Part shown: in pieces, positions 42,942 to 52,718 of the stretch
Layout of the letters: each line of letters opens with the position of its first letter
Position numbering within the stretch: the first letter of the stretch is position 1
Source of the DNA: Muribaculaceae bacterium
Lineage (GTDB): Bacteria > Bacteroidota > Bacteroidia > Bacteroidales > Muribaculaceae
Assembly (NCBI GenBank): GCA_011959405.1
Contig: BLLX01000002.1
Location: 29,768-93,767, forward strand
Length of the DNA: 64,000 bases
Direction of reading: 5' to 3'
The notes under the pieces: generated by a model
The model's database searches: none
Seen by the model: only the letters and a program-made list of their open reading frames with translations
Told to the model about the DNA's origin: nothing
Program-made: the position numbers and the translations under genes

Positions 42942-45900
42942 ATGCATATGCGCAAATCTTTATCAGCAGCGTTTCTGATGACGTTATGCGGAGCATCTAC
43001 GGCATTTGCCGTTCCCGCAAGACCGGAACCTGTGAAATATACACAGCCTGACGGCTCCGTCATCATGGTACGGATCGAAGGTGATGAATTTTCCCACCGC
43101 TATTTCACCGCCGACAATACCCCCCTTCGTATGGATGCTGACGGATTCCTTAAACAAGCGTCACTTGACGACACCGTAGAGTCGCTTACCATAAACAACG
43201 GACTTGCCCGTCCCCTCATGCGCGCCGCAGGAGTAAAAAGCGATGCAACTTTCACCCGTAAAGGAAATGTCAGAGCCTGCGTGATATTGGTCGAATTTTC
43301 CGATGTTAAATTCTCCACTCCAAATCCTCAACAATACTTCAACCGGTGGCTCAATGAAGAAGGTTTCAGTGAAAATTCCGCCCCGGGATCCGTACGCGAC
43401 TATTTCATCAACCAATCCGAAGGTCAATTCATTCCTCACTTCGACGTGTACGGACCTGTGACCATGAGCTATACACGCGCTAAAAATTCATCGTCAAGCA
43501 ACGCATATAAGGTGATCCACGACGCTGCAGGAGCAATAGACAGTTATGTCGACTTCGCCGACTACGACGTGAACGGCGACGGCGATGTCGACAACGTATA
43601 TGTGATAATTGCCGGACAGGCTGGCAACAACGGCGGAACAAACTCGTTCTGGCCACACAATTCCACATGCCCGACCAACATATTCCAGCGCAAAAAAGTA
43701 GATGGCAAGACCCTTGTACATTATGCACTGTGCGGCGAACTGTCAAACGACGGAACATCGCCGGACGGGATGGGAACATTCATTCATGAGTTCGGCCATG
43801 TGCTCGGCCTGCCGGACCTCTATGACACAAATACCCAAAACGATTATACCCCCGGGGTCTGGGACGTGATGGACATAGGCTGTTATCTCGACAACGGACG
43901 GCGTCCGTGCAACTACAGCGCCCACGAACGATGTGCACTGGACTGGCTCACCCCTGTCACCATTGGCTCTCCCGCATCGGTGCGCCTGCCCAACATGGAC
44001 GACAAGGCTTTCTGTGTAAAAATAGAAACAGGACGTGAAAACGACTACTATCTGCTTGAAAACCGGGTTAAAACCAGATTTGACAACTATCTTTATGGCA
44101 ATGGCGGAATGCTGATATGGCACATTGACGCAGCCAACTCTAATATTGCCAACAAGCCAAACAACAATGTCAACCATCTGGCTGTGGATCTGGTGCGTGC
44201 CGACAACAAAGCCGGCATGGACACATACGACAATATCGCCAACGACGCATGGCCCGGCGGTACCAACAATACATCGTTCACATCTTCGTCCTCTCCGGCC
44301 ATGACCCGGTGGGAATCATCGTCAGGCACAAACCGCATCGCAGTCGAGGGCAAACCTGTCACCAATATAAAACGCGCAGCAGACGGAACGGTGTCATTCG
44401 ACTTCATGGGAGGAAGTTCCACCAATATCATATCGCCGGACCCCGTTGATCTCTACACCTACACCGTAAGCGCCTCACCGTCACAAGGCGGCATTGTGTA
44501 CATCGGCTCTGACCGCAACGCCATTTCCGTATCCTTCTCGAAAGACCAACCGGTAGCCCTGCATGCCGAAGCCACACAATACTACACATTGGAAAAATGG
44601 ACACGCAACGGTGAATTCATAGGCCGGAATGCCACTATATATTATAGCGCGTCAGAAAAAACAGCAGGCGCCTATATAGCCCATTTCAAAAGAAACGATG
44701 ACGCTCCTTTGGAATATTGCTATCCGTCAGGCAATCTGAATATCCTCGACCAGTTTGGCGACCGCTATACATCCTCAATAACCATATCCGACAATGCCGG
44801 ATCAGCAGAAACCGTAATCGGCACACTTCAAAGCGGCAAAACAGACGCAATATATATCGACGCCACATCGCAATCATTTGCGACGAAGGCCGGAGCGACC
44901 GTCACACTGACTCCATCGACAATCGGAGCCTGGATGCACACATATCTGTATATCGACTGGAATGGCGACGGGTTCAACTACTCTTCTCCATCCGATTATC
45001 TGGACCCACAAAACGATTATGCCATCAAACCAGGAGCAGATCTTGTATATTACTCCAATTGGTGCCCCACAGGAAACGATCCGTCGTCATCAGACAAATG
45101 GTATAGCTCCACAGGGGTGCTCGGCACTTCCGGAAATGTGCACGACCACAATCCTTCCGCACCGATAACATTCACCATCCCCGAAACCGTCAACGCCGGA
45201 TCATACCGTATCAGGTTCAAATGCCACTGGTGCTCGCTTGACCCATGCGGAGGACAAGACAGCAACACCAGCCCCGACAATGCAATCGAGAAAGTTGGCG
45301 GCATAATAGCCGACTTCACTCTCACAATCCAGGAATCTGAAAAATACGACATAACGGTCAACGCTGCTCCGGAAACAGGCGGCAACGCATACATAAATGG
45401 AAACGAAAACGACAAAAAAATAGAGATAAGCGGCTCCGATACCAACCGGTCTGTAACGCTCAATGCCGATGCCGCCGACGGATTCATATTCAAGTCGTGG
45501 ACACATACAGATCGTAACGGCACCAAGGCAGTAGTATCCTCCAACCCGGAATATACGATTGAACGAGTCAATGCCGAAACAGACGGGACCTACAGCGCTT
45601 TGTTCGAGATGCCTGTATCATCCAACTCATATCCGATTCCAGGATACGGAACTAACGACGATTATTTCCTGACATCCATCACCTCCGAAGGCGGATATAA
45701 CGGACAAAATATAGCTTATGCCGCAGCCGCCCACCCCGGCCAGTTCCATTCAGTGTTGATGGAAAGCAATGCTGTCACTGTATATGCAGGCAAATCGTTC
45801 TCCCTGCATCTGACGGCCAACGACCAAAGCAAGAACGACCAGAATCACATGCGCAACACCAAAGCGCACATATATGACGACTGGAACGCAACAGGCCACT

Positions 45901-46358
45901 TCGGCAACGACACACAGTATGGATTCTCCAACGGCACAAACGACAACAATACCGTGATGAATATAAGCCATAAAGTCAATGTGCCGGCAAACACAAAACA
46001 GGGGCTGTATTATATCCGAGCTCTTTACGTGCACTTCTCTCACAATGCCACCACGTCCGAATCCACCGACATAGACAAAGGCGTAAGCTATGACATTCCC
46101 GTTAAAGTGCTTAACGATATGTCGTCGCTTGAATCTGACGAGCTCCATATACAGGATACTGAAATCACTCCACACGGACTGTCTCTTCATATCCAGACAG
46201 CGCACAATTACACTACCATATTCATAAACGACATGACCGGACGACAGATATTTAGTGGCAGTGTTAATGCCGGCCAACACGTGATTCAGCTGCCGTCACA
46301 AGGTCTGTACATAGTCACAATCAACGGCGAGACAATCAAGATCGCCGCAAAAGACTAA
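42942..46358 (+). CDS. Secreted M6 family metalloprotease with GEVED-like domains and T9SS C-terminal sorting domain
   Basis: 1138 residues; M1 or M3 can be the start. Signal peptide about 1-23. The M6 (immune inhibitor A-type) catalytic domain spans about 100-470: ACVILVEFSDVKF, a Ca-binding-like DYDVNGDGDVDNVYV, and the zinc motif HEFGHVLGLPDLYD (His282, Glu283, His286). Two Gly/Asn-rich repeats starting YTVSASPSQGGIVYIGSD and YDITVNAAPETGGNAYINGN flank a GEVED-like domain (YLYIDWNGDGFN). The last 75 residues, DLHIQDTEITPHGLSLHIQTAHNYTTIFINDMTGRQIF to the end, form a type A T9SS sorting domain. It would be anchored or released at the cell surface to cut host or microbial proteins. PorQ in this window supports a working T9SS. 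Confidence 0.92.
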   Translation: MHMRKSLSAAFLMTLCGASTAFAVPARPEPVKYTQPDGSVIMVRIEGDEFSHRYFTADNTPLRMDADGFLKQASLDDTVESLTINNGLARPLMRAAGVKSDATFTRKGNVRACVILVEFSDVKFSTPNPQQYFNRWLNEEGFSENSAPGSVRDYFINQSEGQFIPHFDVYGPVTMSYTRAKNSSSSNAYKVIHDAAGAIDSYVDFADYDVNGDGDVDNVYVIIAGQAGNNGGTNSFWPHNSTCPTNIFQRKKVDGKTLVHYALCGELSNDGTSPDGMGTFIHEFGHVLGLPDLYDTNTQNDYTPGVWDVMDIGCYLDNGRRPCNYSAHERCALDWLTPVTIGSPASVRLPNMDDKAFCVKIETGRENDYYLLENRVKTRFDNYLYGNGGMLIWHIDAANSNIANKPNNNVNHLAVDLVRADNKAGMDTYDNIANDAWPGGTNNTSFTSSSSPAMTRWESSSGTNRIAVEGKPVTNIKRAADGTVSFDFMGGSSTNIISPDPVDLYTYTVSASPSQGGIVYIGSDRNAISVSFSKDQPVALHAEATQYYTLEKWTRNGEFIGRNATIYYSASEKTAGAYIAHFKRNDDAPLEYCYPSGNLNILDQFGDRYTSSITISDNAGSAETVIGTLQSGKTDAIYIDATSQSFATKAGATVTLTPSTIGAWMHTYLYIDWNGDGFNYSSPSDYLDPQNDYAIKPGADLVYYSNWCPTGNDPSSSDKWYSSTGVLGTSGNVHDHNPSAPITFTIPETVNAGSYRIRFKCHWCSLDPCGGQDSNTSPDNAIEKVGGIIADFTLTIQESEKYDITVNAAPETGGNAYINGNENDKKIEISGSDTNRSVTLNADAADGFIFKSWTHTDRNGTKAVVSSNPEYTIERVNAETDGTYSALFEMPVSSNSYPIPGYGTNDDYFLTSITSEGGYNGQNIAYAAAAHPGQFHSVLMESNAVTVYAGKSFSLHLTANDQSKNDQNHMRNTKAHIYDDWNATGHFGNDTQYGFSNGTNDNNTVMNISHKVNVPANTKQGLYYIRALYVHFSHNATTSESTDIDKGVSYDIPVKVLNDMSSLESDELHIQDTEITPHGLSLHIQTAHNYTTIFINDMTGRQIFSGSVNAGQHVIQLPSQGLYIVTINGETIKIAAKD

Positions 46359-46393
46359 CCCGTCGTCAGTATCTGACAATTGTAAATCAAAAA

Positions 46394-46435
46394 AATAATG
46401 GTCCCGCAGCCAAAGTCGGTTGCGGGACCATTATT
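46394..46435. terminator. Bidirectional terminator between M6 protease and secreted-protein genes
   Basis: A perfect 15-bp stem (46394-46408 and 46421-46435, AATAATGGTCCCGCA) with a 12-base loop and A/T tracts on both sides, between convergent genes. Confidence 0.8.
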
Positions 46436-46450
46436 AGAATCTGATATATC

Positions 46451-47749
46451 TCAACGTACTACCCGCACTTTAATTGCTTTGCCGGCTTGACGTTTGACGT
46501 AGATCTGTCCGCTAACCGGACTGTCCACGCGCATGCCCTGCAGGTTATAGTACTCGGCTGTGACATTATAGTCTGAAGCAACAGAGTTCACCCCAGAGTC
46601 GGTAAAAAGTGTGAGTGAGCCATCGGGTTGTTCATCACCCCAGTAGAAAAAACCGTCAGGTTCAACCTTAGTGCCGAAAGACGCATTACAGAAAGTGACT
46701 ATACCTTCCTCTTCGTTATAGTTGGAGATTCCTGCAAGATTTCCATCCTCAATGATTTCTTCTTTTGAAAAACCGAACAACAAACTGTAGTAACCTTCGG
46801 AATTAGTGCAAAGATACTGGTCATAGCCATCATTCAGTCCAGAAAACACAAGAGGATAAACCGTTACAAACTCAGGATCGGCAATAGAGAATACTATATA
46901 GCCAGTACCTTCACTGTTTAGATTTATATCGTAAAGCGGCGATGATTCTCCGTAAGGATTGACTATTCGGTAAAGTCCGTCAAAATCAACATTACGCTCT
47001 ACAACAACGTCATACGGCAACTCAGCGGGATCCACACCATATATTCCAAACATGAACCATGGATCTACAAAAGTGCTGTTGGAGTGAAAGACCCATCCTT
47101 CCTCAGGCATCTCATCAACCCAATCACCTTCAGCCTGACACAGGGAATTTTCGCTTGCCATAATAAAATATCCTCCGATTTCACTGTTGCCGAACGCTAT
47201 ACAGTCCTCTGGGGAGAATGTGACCTGCACACCGTCAAATGTCGCTTCAAGGTCTGAATTTACAATGGACGATGTCTCACCGCCATCGTTTATGACTATA
47301 TGATAGAAAAAACATTCCACACTTCCTGATTCGGTGTTGAATGATCCGACAAACTGGTTGCCTGGAATGGATATTTTGCCTGAGGTCTCGTCATATCCGG
47401 CAACAACGCCGAAATCATAGTCGAAGATCAACACTACAGAGTCGGCAGCTATTTCAGACGGATAGATCTCCACAGCGCCAACACTCTGCCCTTCATTGCT
47501 GATATGGCTGAAATATTGCCAGTCATAGTTGCCCATGAGCGAGCTGACAGGAATTATCTGGTCGCTTTCGGCCAATGTGGCTGTTTTTTCTGGCATTCCT
47601 TTTGTTACCAGACTCTTTTTGATTTTCACAGGCCGGTTTGATTCGATATTTTTCTGCAGCACAATATCGGTTGACAACACGTGCGGCGCTGCTTCCGCAG
47701 AAAGACACGTAAAAATCACGGACAAAACAAATGTGTAGAATTTTTTCAT
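46451..47749 (-). CDS. Secreted protein of unknown function with a short T9SS-like C-terminal tail
   Basis: 432 residues, acidic, no catalytic family recognised. Signal peptide about 1-20 (ending AEAAP). The body is beta-rich, with repeated aromatic/Gly turns such as MGNYDWQYFSHISN, DGLYRIVNPYGESSPLYDINLNSEG and GYYSLLFGFSKEE. This kind of protein is common in gut Bacteroidales but has no assigned role. The C-terminus EYYNLQGMRVDSPVSGQIYVKRQ matches the tail of the protein at 31978, suggesting the same export route. Promoter with both boxes just upstream; terminator shared with the M6 gene. Base use is in line with its neighbours, though it is less GC-rich to the eye. Confidence 0.8.
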   Translation of the reverse strand: MKKFYTFVLSVIFTCLSAEAAPHVLSTDIVLQKNIESNRPVKIKKSLVTKGMPEKTATLAESDQIIPVSSLMGNYDWQYFSHISNEGQSVGAVEIYPSEIAADSVVLIFDYDFGVVAGYDETSGKISIPGNQFVGSFNTESGSVECFFYHIVINDGGETSSIVNSDLEATFDGVQVTFSPEDCIAFGNSEIGGYFIMASENSLCQAEGDWVDEMPEEGWVFHSNSTFVDPWFMFGIYGVDPAELPYDVVVERNVDFDGLYRIVNPYGESSPLYDINLNSEGTGYIVFSIADPEFVTVYPLVFSGLNDGYDQYLCTNSEGYYSLLFGFSKEEIIEDGNLAGISNYNEEEGIVTFCNASFGTKVEPDGFFYWGDEQPDGSLTLFTDSGVNSVASDYNVTAEYYNLQGMRVDSPVSGQIYVKRQAGKAIKVRVVR

Positions 47750-47783
47750 AAAAATAAATAATAATGTGTTTATGGTTCAGCCA

Positions 47784-47814
47784 CAAAGTTAATTAAAAAA
47801 GCATGGCATCCAAA
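47784..47814 (-). promoter_or_regulatory. Promoter of the secreted-protein gene at 46451
   Basis: On the minus strand TTTG (47814-47811), a 19-base spacer and TAACTTTG (47791-47784), 35 bases before the ATG. Confidence 0.72.
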
Positions 47815-47863
47815 AATAAACGATAAAAAAGCGATGACACGCGTACTGTACGGAATATAATAG

Positions 47864-47871
47864 TACTTTTG
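47864..47871 (+). promoter_or_regulatory. -7 box of the GNAT gene
   Basis: TACTTTTG, about 41 bases before the ATG at 47913; no clear -33 box. Confidence 0.45.
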
Positions 47872-47912
47872 CGGCTGACAGCAGAATCGGCTACAAAATA
47901 CATCGACCGAAT

Positions 47913-48368
47913 ATGATAACCGAGCTACAAAACCACATAGAGCCATGCCTGGACTATTGTGCATTGACCGACATCTGGAAAGCATCAGTAAAAGCTACCC
48001 ACGATTTCGTATCCGCAGACGATATTGAATTTTACAGCGACCGCATACCCCGTAACTACATGCCACAAATGGATATGTATGCGATCAGAGACGGCCACGG
48101 GCAATGGTGCGCTTTCATCGGGCTGAGCGCCGAAATGATCGAGATGCTGTTTGTCCGTCCCGACTCCATGGGAAAAGGTTACGGTTCGACACTGCTTAGA
48201 TTTGCGGTCGAGCAGAAAGGGATACGTAAGGTTGACGTAAACGAACAAAACACCCGCGCGTCATATTTCTACAAAAATCACGGTTTTTCAGTCACAGGAC
48301 GAGACGACACAGACGCAGAAGGCATGCCATACCCCATCCTGCATCTCGAACTCACAGAAGACAAGTAG
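47913..48368 (+). CDS. GNAT family N-acetyltransferase
   Basis: 151 residues. The acetyl-CoA binding loop is EMLFVRPDSMGKGYGSTLLRFAVE (R/QxxGxG/A pattern: MGKGYG), followed by KVDVNEQNTRASYFYKNHGFSVTGR, the usual end of the GNAT core. Length and pattern resemble YjaB/RimI-like acetyltransferases. Acceptor unknown. It stands alone between a promoter and the convergent mutS2 gene with a 12-base gap. Confidence 0.9.
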   Translation: MITELQNHIEPCLDYCALTDIWKASVKATHDFVSADDIEFYSDRIPRNYMPQMDMYAIRDGHGQWCAFIGLSAEMIEMLFVRPDSMGKGYGSTLLRFAVEQKGIRKVDVNEQNTRASYFYKNHGFSVTGRDDTDAEGMPYPILHLELTEDK

Positions 48369-48380
48369 CCGCAGCCGGGA

Positions 48381-50816
48381 TTACAGATCCACAACTGTTA
48401 TTCCTGCCCCACCAAAACGCACATCCTCGTCGGCATAATGCCCTACACCGGGTGTGGATTCCAGATAGTTGCGTATATACTGGCGCAAAGCTCCTGTGCC
48501 TGTGCCGTGCAATATCCTCACGCGCTTCGCATTAAAGCGTATGGCATCATCAATGAAATAGGTGACCGACTGCAACGCTTCATCCACGCGCATTCCCCTG
48601 ACATCTATCTCCTGCTTGAAGTCAAGCTGACGCGAACGCTCCTGCTCCGTCATCAGACGCACTCCGGCACTCGCACCAGTCTGCGGTTTTGCCATCGTAT
48701 GCCGCAGGCGGTCAAGTTTCACCGTCGTTTTCAACATTCCGAAACCTACAGTAGCATTCTTGCCTGAAATCGATAATACCTGGCCTGGTGTGTCCTGTCC
48801 TTCGAGCTTGACATAATCTCCTACGGCAATGGGCCGTTTATCTCCGGCAGACTGCTGTACAGGCACACGCTTATTTTTGGTTTTTGGGGCTTTACGCAAC
48901 AGCGGATGATCGGCAGAATCAGTGTTCAGCAATGATTTTTCCTCATGCAGGCGTGCACGTATTTCCTGTGTTTCGGCTTTTTCCGCCTGAACACGGCGTA
49001 TCTCATGAATTGTGCGTTCAATGGCAGCATTGCTTCCTTCCAGTATCTTGCGGGCCTCTTCTTTCGCTTCTGCAAGAATTTCCCGGCGCTTCATGCGGAG
49101 ATTATCGGCATCGGCTTCATAATCAGCAAGAGTCTGCTCAAGTTTTTTCTCCTTCTGGCGTATGGCCATACGTTTGTTTTCCCAATACCTGCGGTCCCGC
49201 GCAATATCCAGCAAGTAACGGTCCATATTGACATAATCACTGCCCACAAGCTCCTCTGCCACGGCTATTATGTCGTCAGGCAGACCGATCTTTCTGGCAA
49301 TCTCAACAGCAAACGAACTTCCGGGAGTGCCGATCGACAACCGAAACAGCGGTTCCATGCGCTGGCGGTCATACAGCATCGAGCCATTGACAAGCCCATC
49401 CGTCTCTTTGGCAAACTGCTTTAGATTCTGATAGTGCGTGGTGATCACTCCCCACACCCCTATCACGGCAAACCGGCCAAGTATAGCCTGTGCTATAGCC
49501 CCGCCGATCTGCGGCTCAGTCCCGCCACCGAACTCATCTATCAGCACCAGTGACGACGGTCTGCCGGATGACATGAAACGCTTCATGTGCCCCAGATGAG
49601 AGCTGTAGGTACTCAGGTCATTCTCAATCGACTGATCATCGCCTATGTCGATAAATATATCATCGAATATGCCTATCCGTGAATTTTCATACACAGGCGG
49701 CAACAGACCGCACTGCGCCATATACTGTATGATACCCACAGTTTTCAGAGTCACGGACTTACCTCCGGCATTAGGACCGGATATCACCAGCAGCCGACGC
49801 TCAGCCGACAGTGTGATGTCCAGCGGCACTATTTCCTTGCTCTGAGCGCGCAACGACAGCAACAGCCCCGGATGGCACGCGTGATACCACTCCATCTCCG
49901 GATGGGGCACCATCGCCGGCAACATACCGTCCACATCAATGGCATACATAGCCTTGGCATGTATGAAGTCAAGTTCGGCCACAACCTCACAAGCCGCGAG
50001 GATCATATCTATATGCGGACGCAACTCGTTGGCAACAGATGTGAGAATACGTATGATCTCACGCCGCTCCTCCATCTGCAGCTCACGCATGCGGTTGTTT
50101 GTCTGCACCACCTCTGCCGGCTCTATAAACACCGTCTTACCCGATGCTGACTCATCGTGCACAATCCCGGAGATTTTCCGTTTGTGCATCGGGGGCACAG
50201 GAATCACCATACGCCCGTCGCGCATTGACGGAGCTGTATCTGGTTCTATCAGACCTGCTGCCACAGCCGACGCCATCACCCTACGCATGGCAGCTGCAAT
50301 GCTTCCGGCAGCCGCGGCAAGCGACCTTCTGATCTCCGCAAGTGCGGCAGAAGCTGAATCCTTGATATTGCCGAAACGATCCAGAACACGGTCTATGACT
50401 GCCAGCGGAGCCGGAAATGATACCAGTCCATCCACCACCCTGTCCAGACGCGGATACAGGCCCTCGGTCCTGGCATTGACAAAAAACGCGTCTATCTCTC
50501 CGATAGCCTGCAATGTGGATCGCAACACAGGCAGTTCATCGGCTGCAGGAAAAGTCCCGGGTATCCTTATTGCCGAAACCATGGAACGCACATCGCCGGC
50601 CTGCCCCAACGGCAACCGGTCACCCTCGGCCGAACGTATGATCGACAGCATCTCGGCCGTGGAAAGCAACTTTTGCTCTACCTCGGCAAAATCCGAAGAA
50701 AAAGTGATCCTGTCACATATATCTGCGCCCATAGGCGACAGACATTTTGCTTTCACGGCTGCCCGCACAGAAGCAAAACCTATTTTGTTCTCGAAACTCG
50801 TAGGAGGATATATCAT
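48381..50816 (-). CDS. mutS2: MutS2-type ATPase/endonuclease with Smr domain
   Basis: 811 residues. MutS-like core and lever helices in the first 300 residues, the ATPase with Walker A SGPNAGGKSVTLKTVG and Walker B LVLIDEFGGGTEP, then a long coiled-coil region (about 515-620, rich in Glu/Lys/Arg). A KOW-like segment (GDYVKLEGQDTPGQVLSI) and a C-terminal Smr endonuclease domain (about 735-811, EIDVRGMRVDEALQSVTYFID, HGTGTGALR) complete it. MutS2 suppresses recombination in some bacteria and rescues collided ribosomes in others. Last gene of the porQ-cmk-ispH run; its start overlaps the lipoprotein stop by one base. Confidence 0.95.
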   Translation of the reverse strand: MIYPPTSFENKIGFASVRAAVKAKCLSPMGADICDRITFSSDFAEVEQKLLSTAEMLSIIRSAEGDRLPLGQAGDVRSMVSAIRIPGTFPAADELPVLRSTLQAIGEIDAFFVNARTEGLYPRLDRVVDGLVSFPAPLAVIDRVLDRFGNIKDSASAALAEIRRSLAAAAGSIAAAMRRVMASAVAAGLIEPDTAPSMRDGRMVIPVPPMHKRKISGIVHDESASGKTVFIEPAEVVQTNNRMRELQMEERREIIRILTSVANELRPHIDMILAACEVVAELDFIHAKAMYAIDVDGMLPAMVPHPEMEWYHACHPGLLLSLRAQSKEIVPLDITLSAERRLLVISGPNAGGKSVTLKTVGIIQYMAQCGLLPPVYENSRIGIFDDIFIDIGDDQSIENDLSTYSSHLGHMKRFMSSGRPSSLVLIDEFGGGTEPQIGGAIAQAILGRFAVIGVWGVITTHYQNLKQFAKETDGLVNGSMLYDRQRMEPLFRLSIGTPGSSFAVEIARKIGLPDDIIAVAEELVGSDYVNMDRYLLDIARDRRYWENKRMAIRQKEKKLEQTLADYEADADNLRMKRREILAEAKEEARKILEGSNAAIERTIHEIRRVQAEKAETQEIRARLHEEKSLLNTDSADHPLLRKAPKTKNKRVPVQQSAGDKRPIAVGDYVKLEGQDTPGQVLSISGKNATVGFGMLKTTVKLDRLRHTMAKPQTGASAGVRLMTEQERSRQLDFKQEIDVRGMRVDEALQSVTYFIDDAIRFNAKRVRILHGTGTGALRQYIRNYLESTPGVGHYADEDVRFGGAGITVVDL

Positions 50817-51121
50817 CAGAAAATCTCGCTTGCAAGAGTGCTGTTGTTTTCAGTAAGATATTTTTGAAATGCGGCGATGTAAGCATCAGCGGCCGAATTG
50901 TCACCACCGGAACGCATCTGCCACTCACGCGCCCTCACCGCCAATATGATTCCATGAAGCTCATGCGTTGTAAAACTGATGGAATCATTGCACAAAGCCG
51001 CAGCATCTGCCACTCCCTGCTCCGAAGCCCTCTGAGAGGACACGCCGGAATCCGAAACTGCATCTGACAAGCAGGACCACATCAACGGCATAAGAAAAAG
51101 TATGGTCAGCAACTGTTTCAT
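50816..51121 (-). CDS. Small hypothetical lipoprotein
   Basis: 101 residues. MKQLLTILFLMPLMWSCLSD is a lipoprotein signal (lipobox MWSC, Cys17). The mature part is helical, with HELHGIILAVRAREWQMRSGGDNSAADAYIAAFQKYL as its main stretch. No family recognised. It overlaps ispH by 4 bases and mutS2 by 1, so it is a true member of the operon and not a shadow frame. Confidence 0.78.
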   Translation of the reverse strand: MKQLLTILFLMPLMWSCLSDAVSDSGVSSQRASEQGVADAAALCNDSISFTTHELHGIILAVRAREWQMRSGGDNSAADAYIAAFQKYLTENNSTLASEIF

Positions 51122-52002
51122 TTTTCAGCAATAAGTTCTATAATCCTGTCATGCACACGCTCCATCAGCCACCTCGGAGTGGATGTCGCGCCGCATATAC
51201 CTATTGATCCGGCGCCTGCGAGCCACTTGGCCGATAGTTGTGATTCATTTGATATAAGATATGTGTGAGGATTGACTTTCAGACACTCTCCATGAAGAAA
51301 TTTACCATTCGAACTCTTTTGACCGCTCACGAACAGGATCATACTGTGTCTGATTGCAAACTCACGCAGTTTGTCCACTCGGTGTGCCACAGATCGGCAT
51401 ATTGTGTCGAAGGCCTTGAATTCCACACCCGGAGCCATCCTACGGCCTATTTCCACGGTCATCTCGCGAAGTCCGTCTATGCTTTTGGTGGTCTGGGAAT
51501 ACAGGTGTGTGGGCTTTGAGAAATCCACAGATTCAAGGTCGGAAGACACCTCCACCACCCGGGCCATCCCATCCGTCTGTCCGACAAGGCCGTTGACTTC
51601 TGCATGGCCGGCCTTGCCATAAATTATGATCTGCGGCTTATAGGGAGAATCATAGGCCTGCTTTATGCGCTGCTGAAGCTTTAGCACCACCGGGCACGTG
51701 GCGTCGATTATCTCAATGTTATTTCTCCTGGCCATCTCATAAGTTTCCGGCGGCTCGCCATGAGCACGCAGAAGCACTCTGACATCATGCAGCTCCGCCA
51801 TCTCATCATGACTGATGGTGACCAGCCCTTTCTGACGCAGGCGGTTAACCTCATCCGAATTATGGACAATATCACCGAGACAGTACAATATACCGCCACG
51901 CGCAAGCTCCTCCTCGGCCTTGCGTATAGCCGCAGTGACTCCGAAACAGAATCCGGAGTCAGCATCAATCTCTATCAAAGGCAATCCTGATGGCATACGC
52001 AT
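51118..52002 (-). CDS. ispH: 4-hydroxy-3-methylbut-2-enyl diphosphate reductase
   Basis: 294 residues. Last step of the MEP pathway, giving IPP and DMAPP. The 4Fe-4S ligands are three Cys in SGFCFGVTAA, DATCPVVLKL and GICGATSTPRWL. The conserved RAHGEPPETYE and HAEVNGLVGQT supply substrate-binding His residues; SNGKFLHGECLKVNPHTYLISN is also typical. M1 or M3 can be the start. It lies 9 bases after cmk in the same operon and overlaps the small lipoprotein gene by 4 bases. Confidence 0.96.
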   Translation of the reverse strand: MRMPSGLPLIEIDADSGFCFGVTAAIRKAEEELARGGILYCLGDIVHNSDEVNRLRQKGLVTISHDEMAELHDVRVLLRAHGEPPETYEMARRNNIEIIDATCPVVLKLQQRIKQAYDSPYKPQIIIYGKAGHAEVNGLVGQTDGMARVVEVSSDLESVDFSKPTHLYSQTTKSIDGLREMTVEIGRRMAPGVEFKAFDTICRSVAHRVDKLREFAIRHSMILFVSGQKSSNGKFLHGECLKVNPHTYLISNESQLSAKWLAGAGSIGICGATSTPRWLMERVHDRIIELIAEK

Positions 52003-52011
52003 ATTGCTTGA

Positions 52012-52698
52012 TCAATCCTCGGCGGCCTTACGAAACCGGGCCAGCAGCCACTCGTCCTGTTCCTGAACGGTCATGTGGGAATTATCCAGATCAACGGCAT
52101 CATCTGCACGGCGCAAGGGGCTTTCCGCACGTGTCATGTCTATATGGTCTCGATGGCGCACGTTGGCCAGCACATCCTCATAATCGGTGTCCTCTCCCTT
52201 GGCCTTCAGTTCTTCAAACCGCCGCATGGCACGCGTCTCGGCCGATGCATTTACAAAAATCTTCAATTCAGCATCAGGGAACACCGTTGTGCCGATGTCA
52301 CGTCCGTCCATCACAATGCCTTTTTCCCGGCCAAACTGCTGCTGACGCGCCACCAGATCCCTACGCACTGCAGCTATGGCGGCTATGGTGCTTACATGAG
52401 CGCTCACCCCCATGGTACGTATCTCTTTTTCCACATCTCTGCCGTCAAGAATGGTATGCTGTCCGTCCGGAGTCACGGCAAAGTCGATTTTCACATCAGA
52501 AAGCCCGGCTGCCACTGCTGTCTCGTCTGCCGTTCCGTCTGAGCCGATCAGTCCGTTCTCGATGGCCCAGAGTGTCACCGCACGATACATTGCTCCGGAA
52601 TCTATATACCGATAGCCTATTTTTCTGGCAAGAGCCTTAGCCATCGTACTTTTGCCGGATGAAGAAAACCCGTCTATGGCAATGATGATATTTTTCAT
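52012..52698 (-). CDS. cmk: Cytidylate kinase
   Basis: 228 residues. Phosphorylates CMP and dCMP. The P-loop is AIDGFSSSGKSTMAKALA near the N-terminus, with YRYIDSGAMYRAVT, VMDGRDIGTTVFPDAELKIFV and RRADDAVDLDNSHMTVQEQ as the other family blocks. It lies 20 bases after porQ and 9 before ispH, an order I recall as common in Bacteroidales. Confidence 0.97.
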   Translation of the reverse strand: MKNIIIAIDGFSSSGKSTMAKALARKIGYRYIDSGAMYRAVTLWAIENGLIGSDGTADETAVAAGLSDVKIDFAVTPDGQHTILDGRDVEKEIRTMGVSAHVSTIAAIAAVRRDLVARQQQFGREKGIVMDGRDIGTTVFPDAELKIFVNASAETRAMRRFEELKAKGEDTDYEDVLANVRHRDHIDMTRAESPLRRADDAVDLDNSHMTVQEQDEWLLARFRKAAED

Positions 52699-52718
52699 CT
52701 TTCGTATTGTATTATTTA

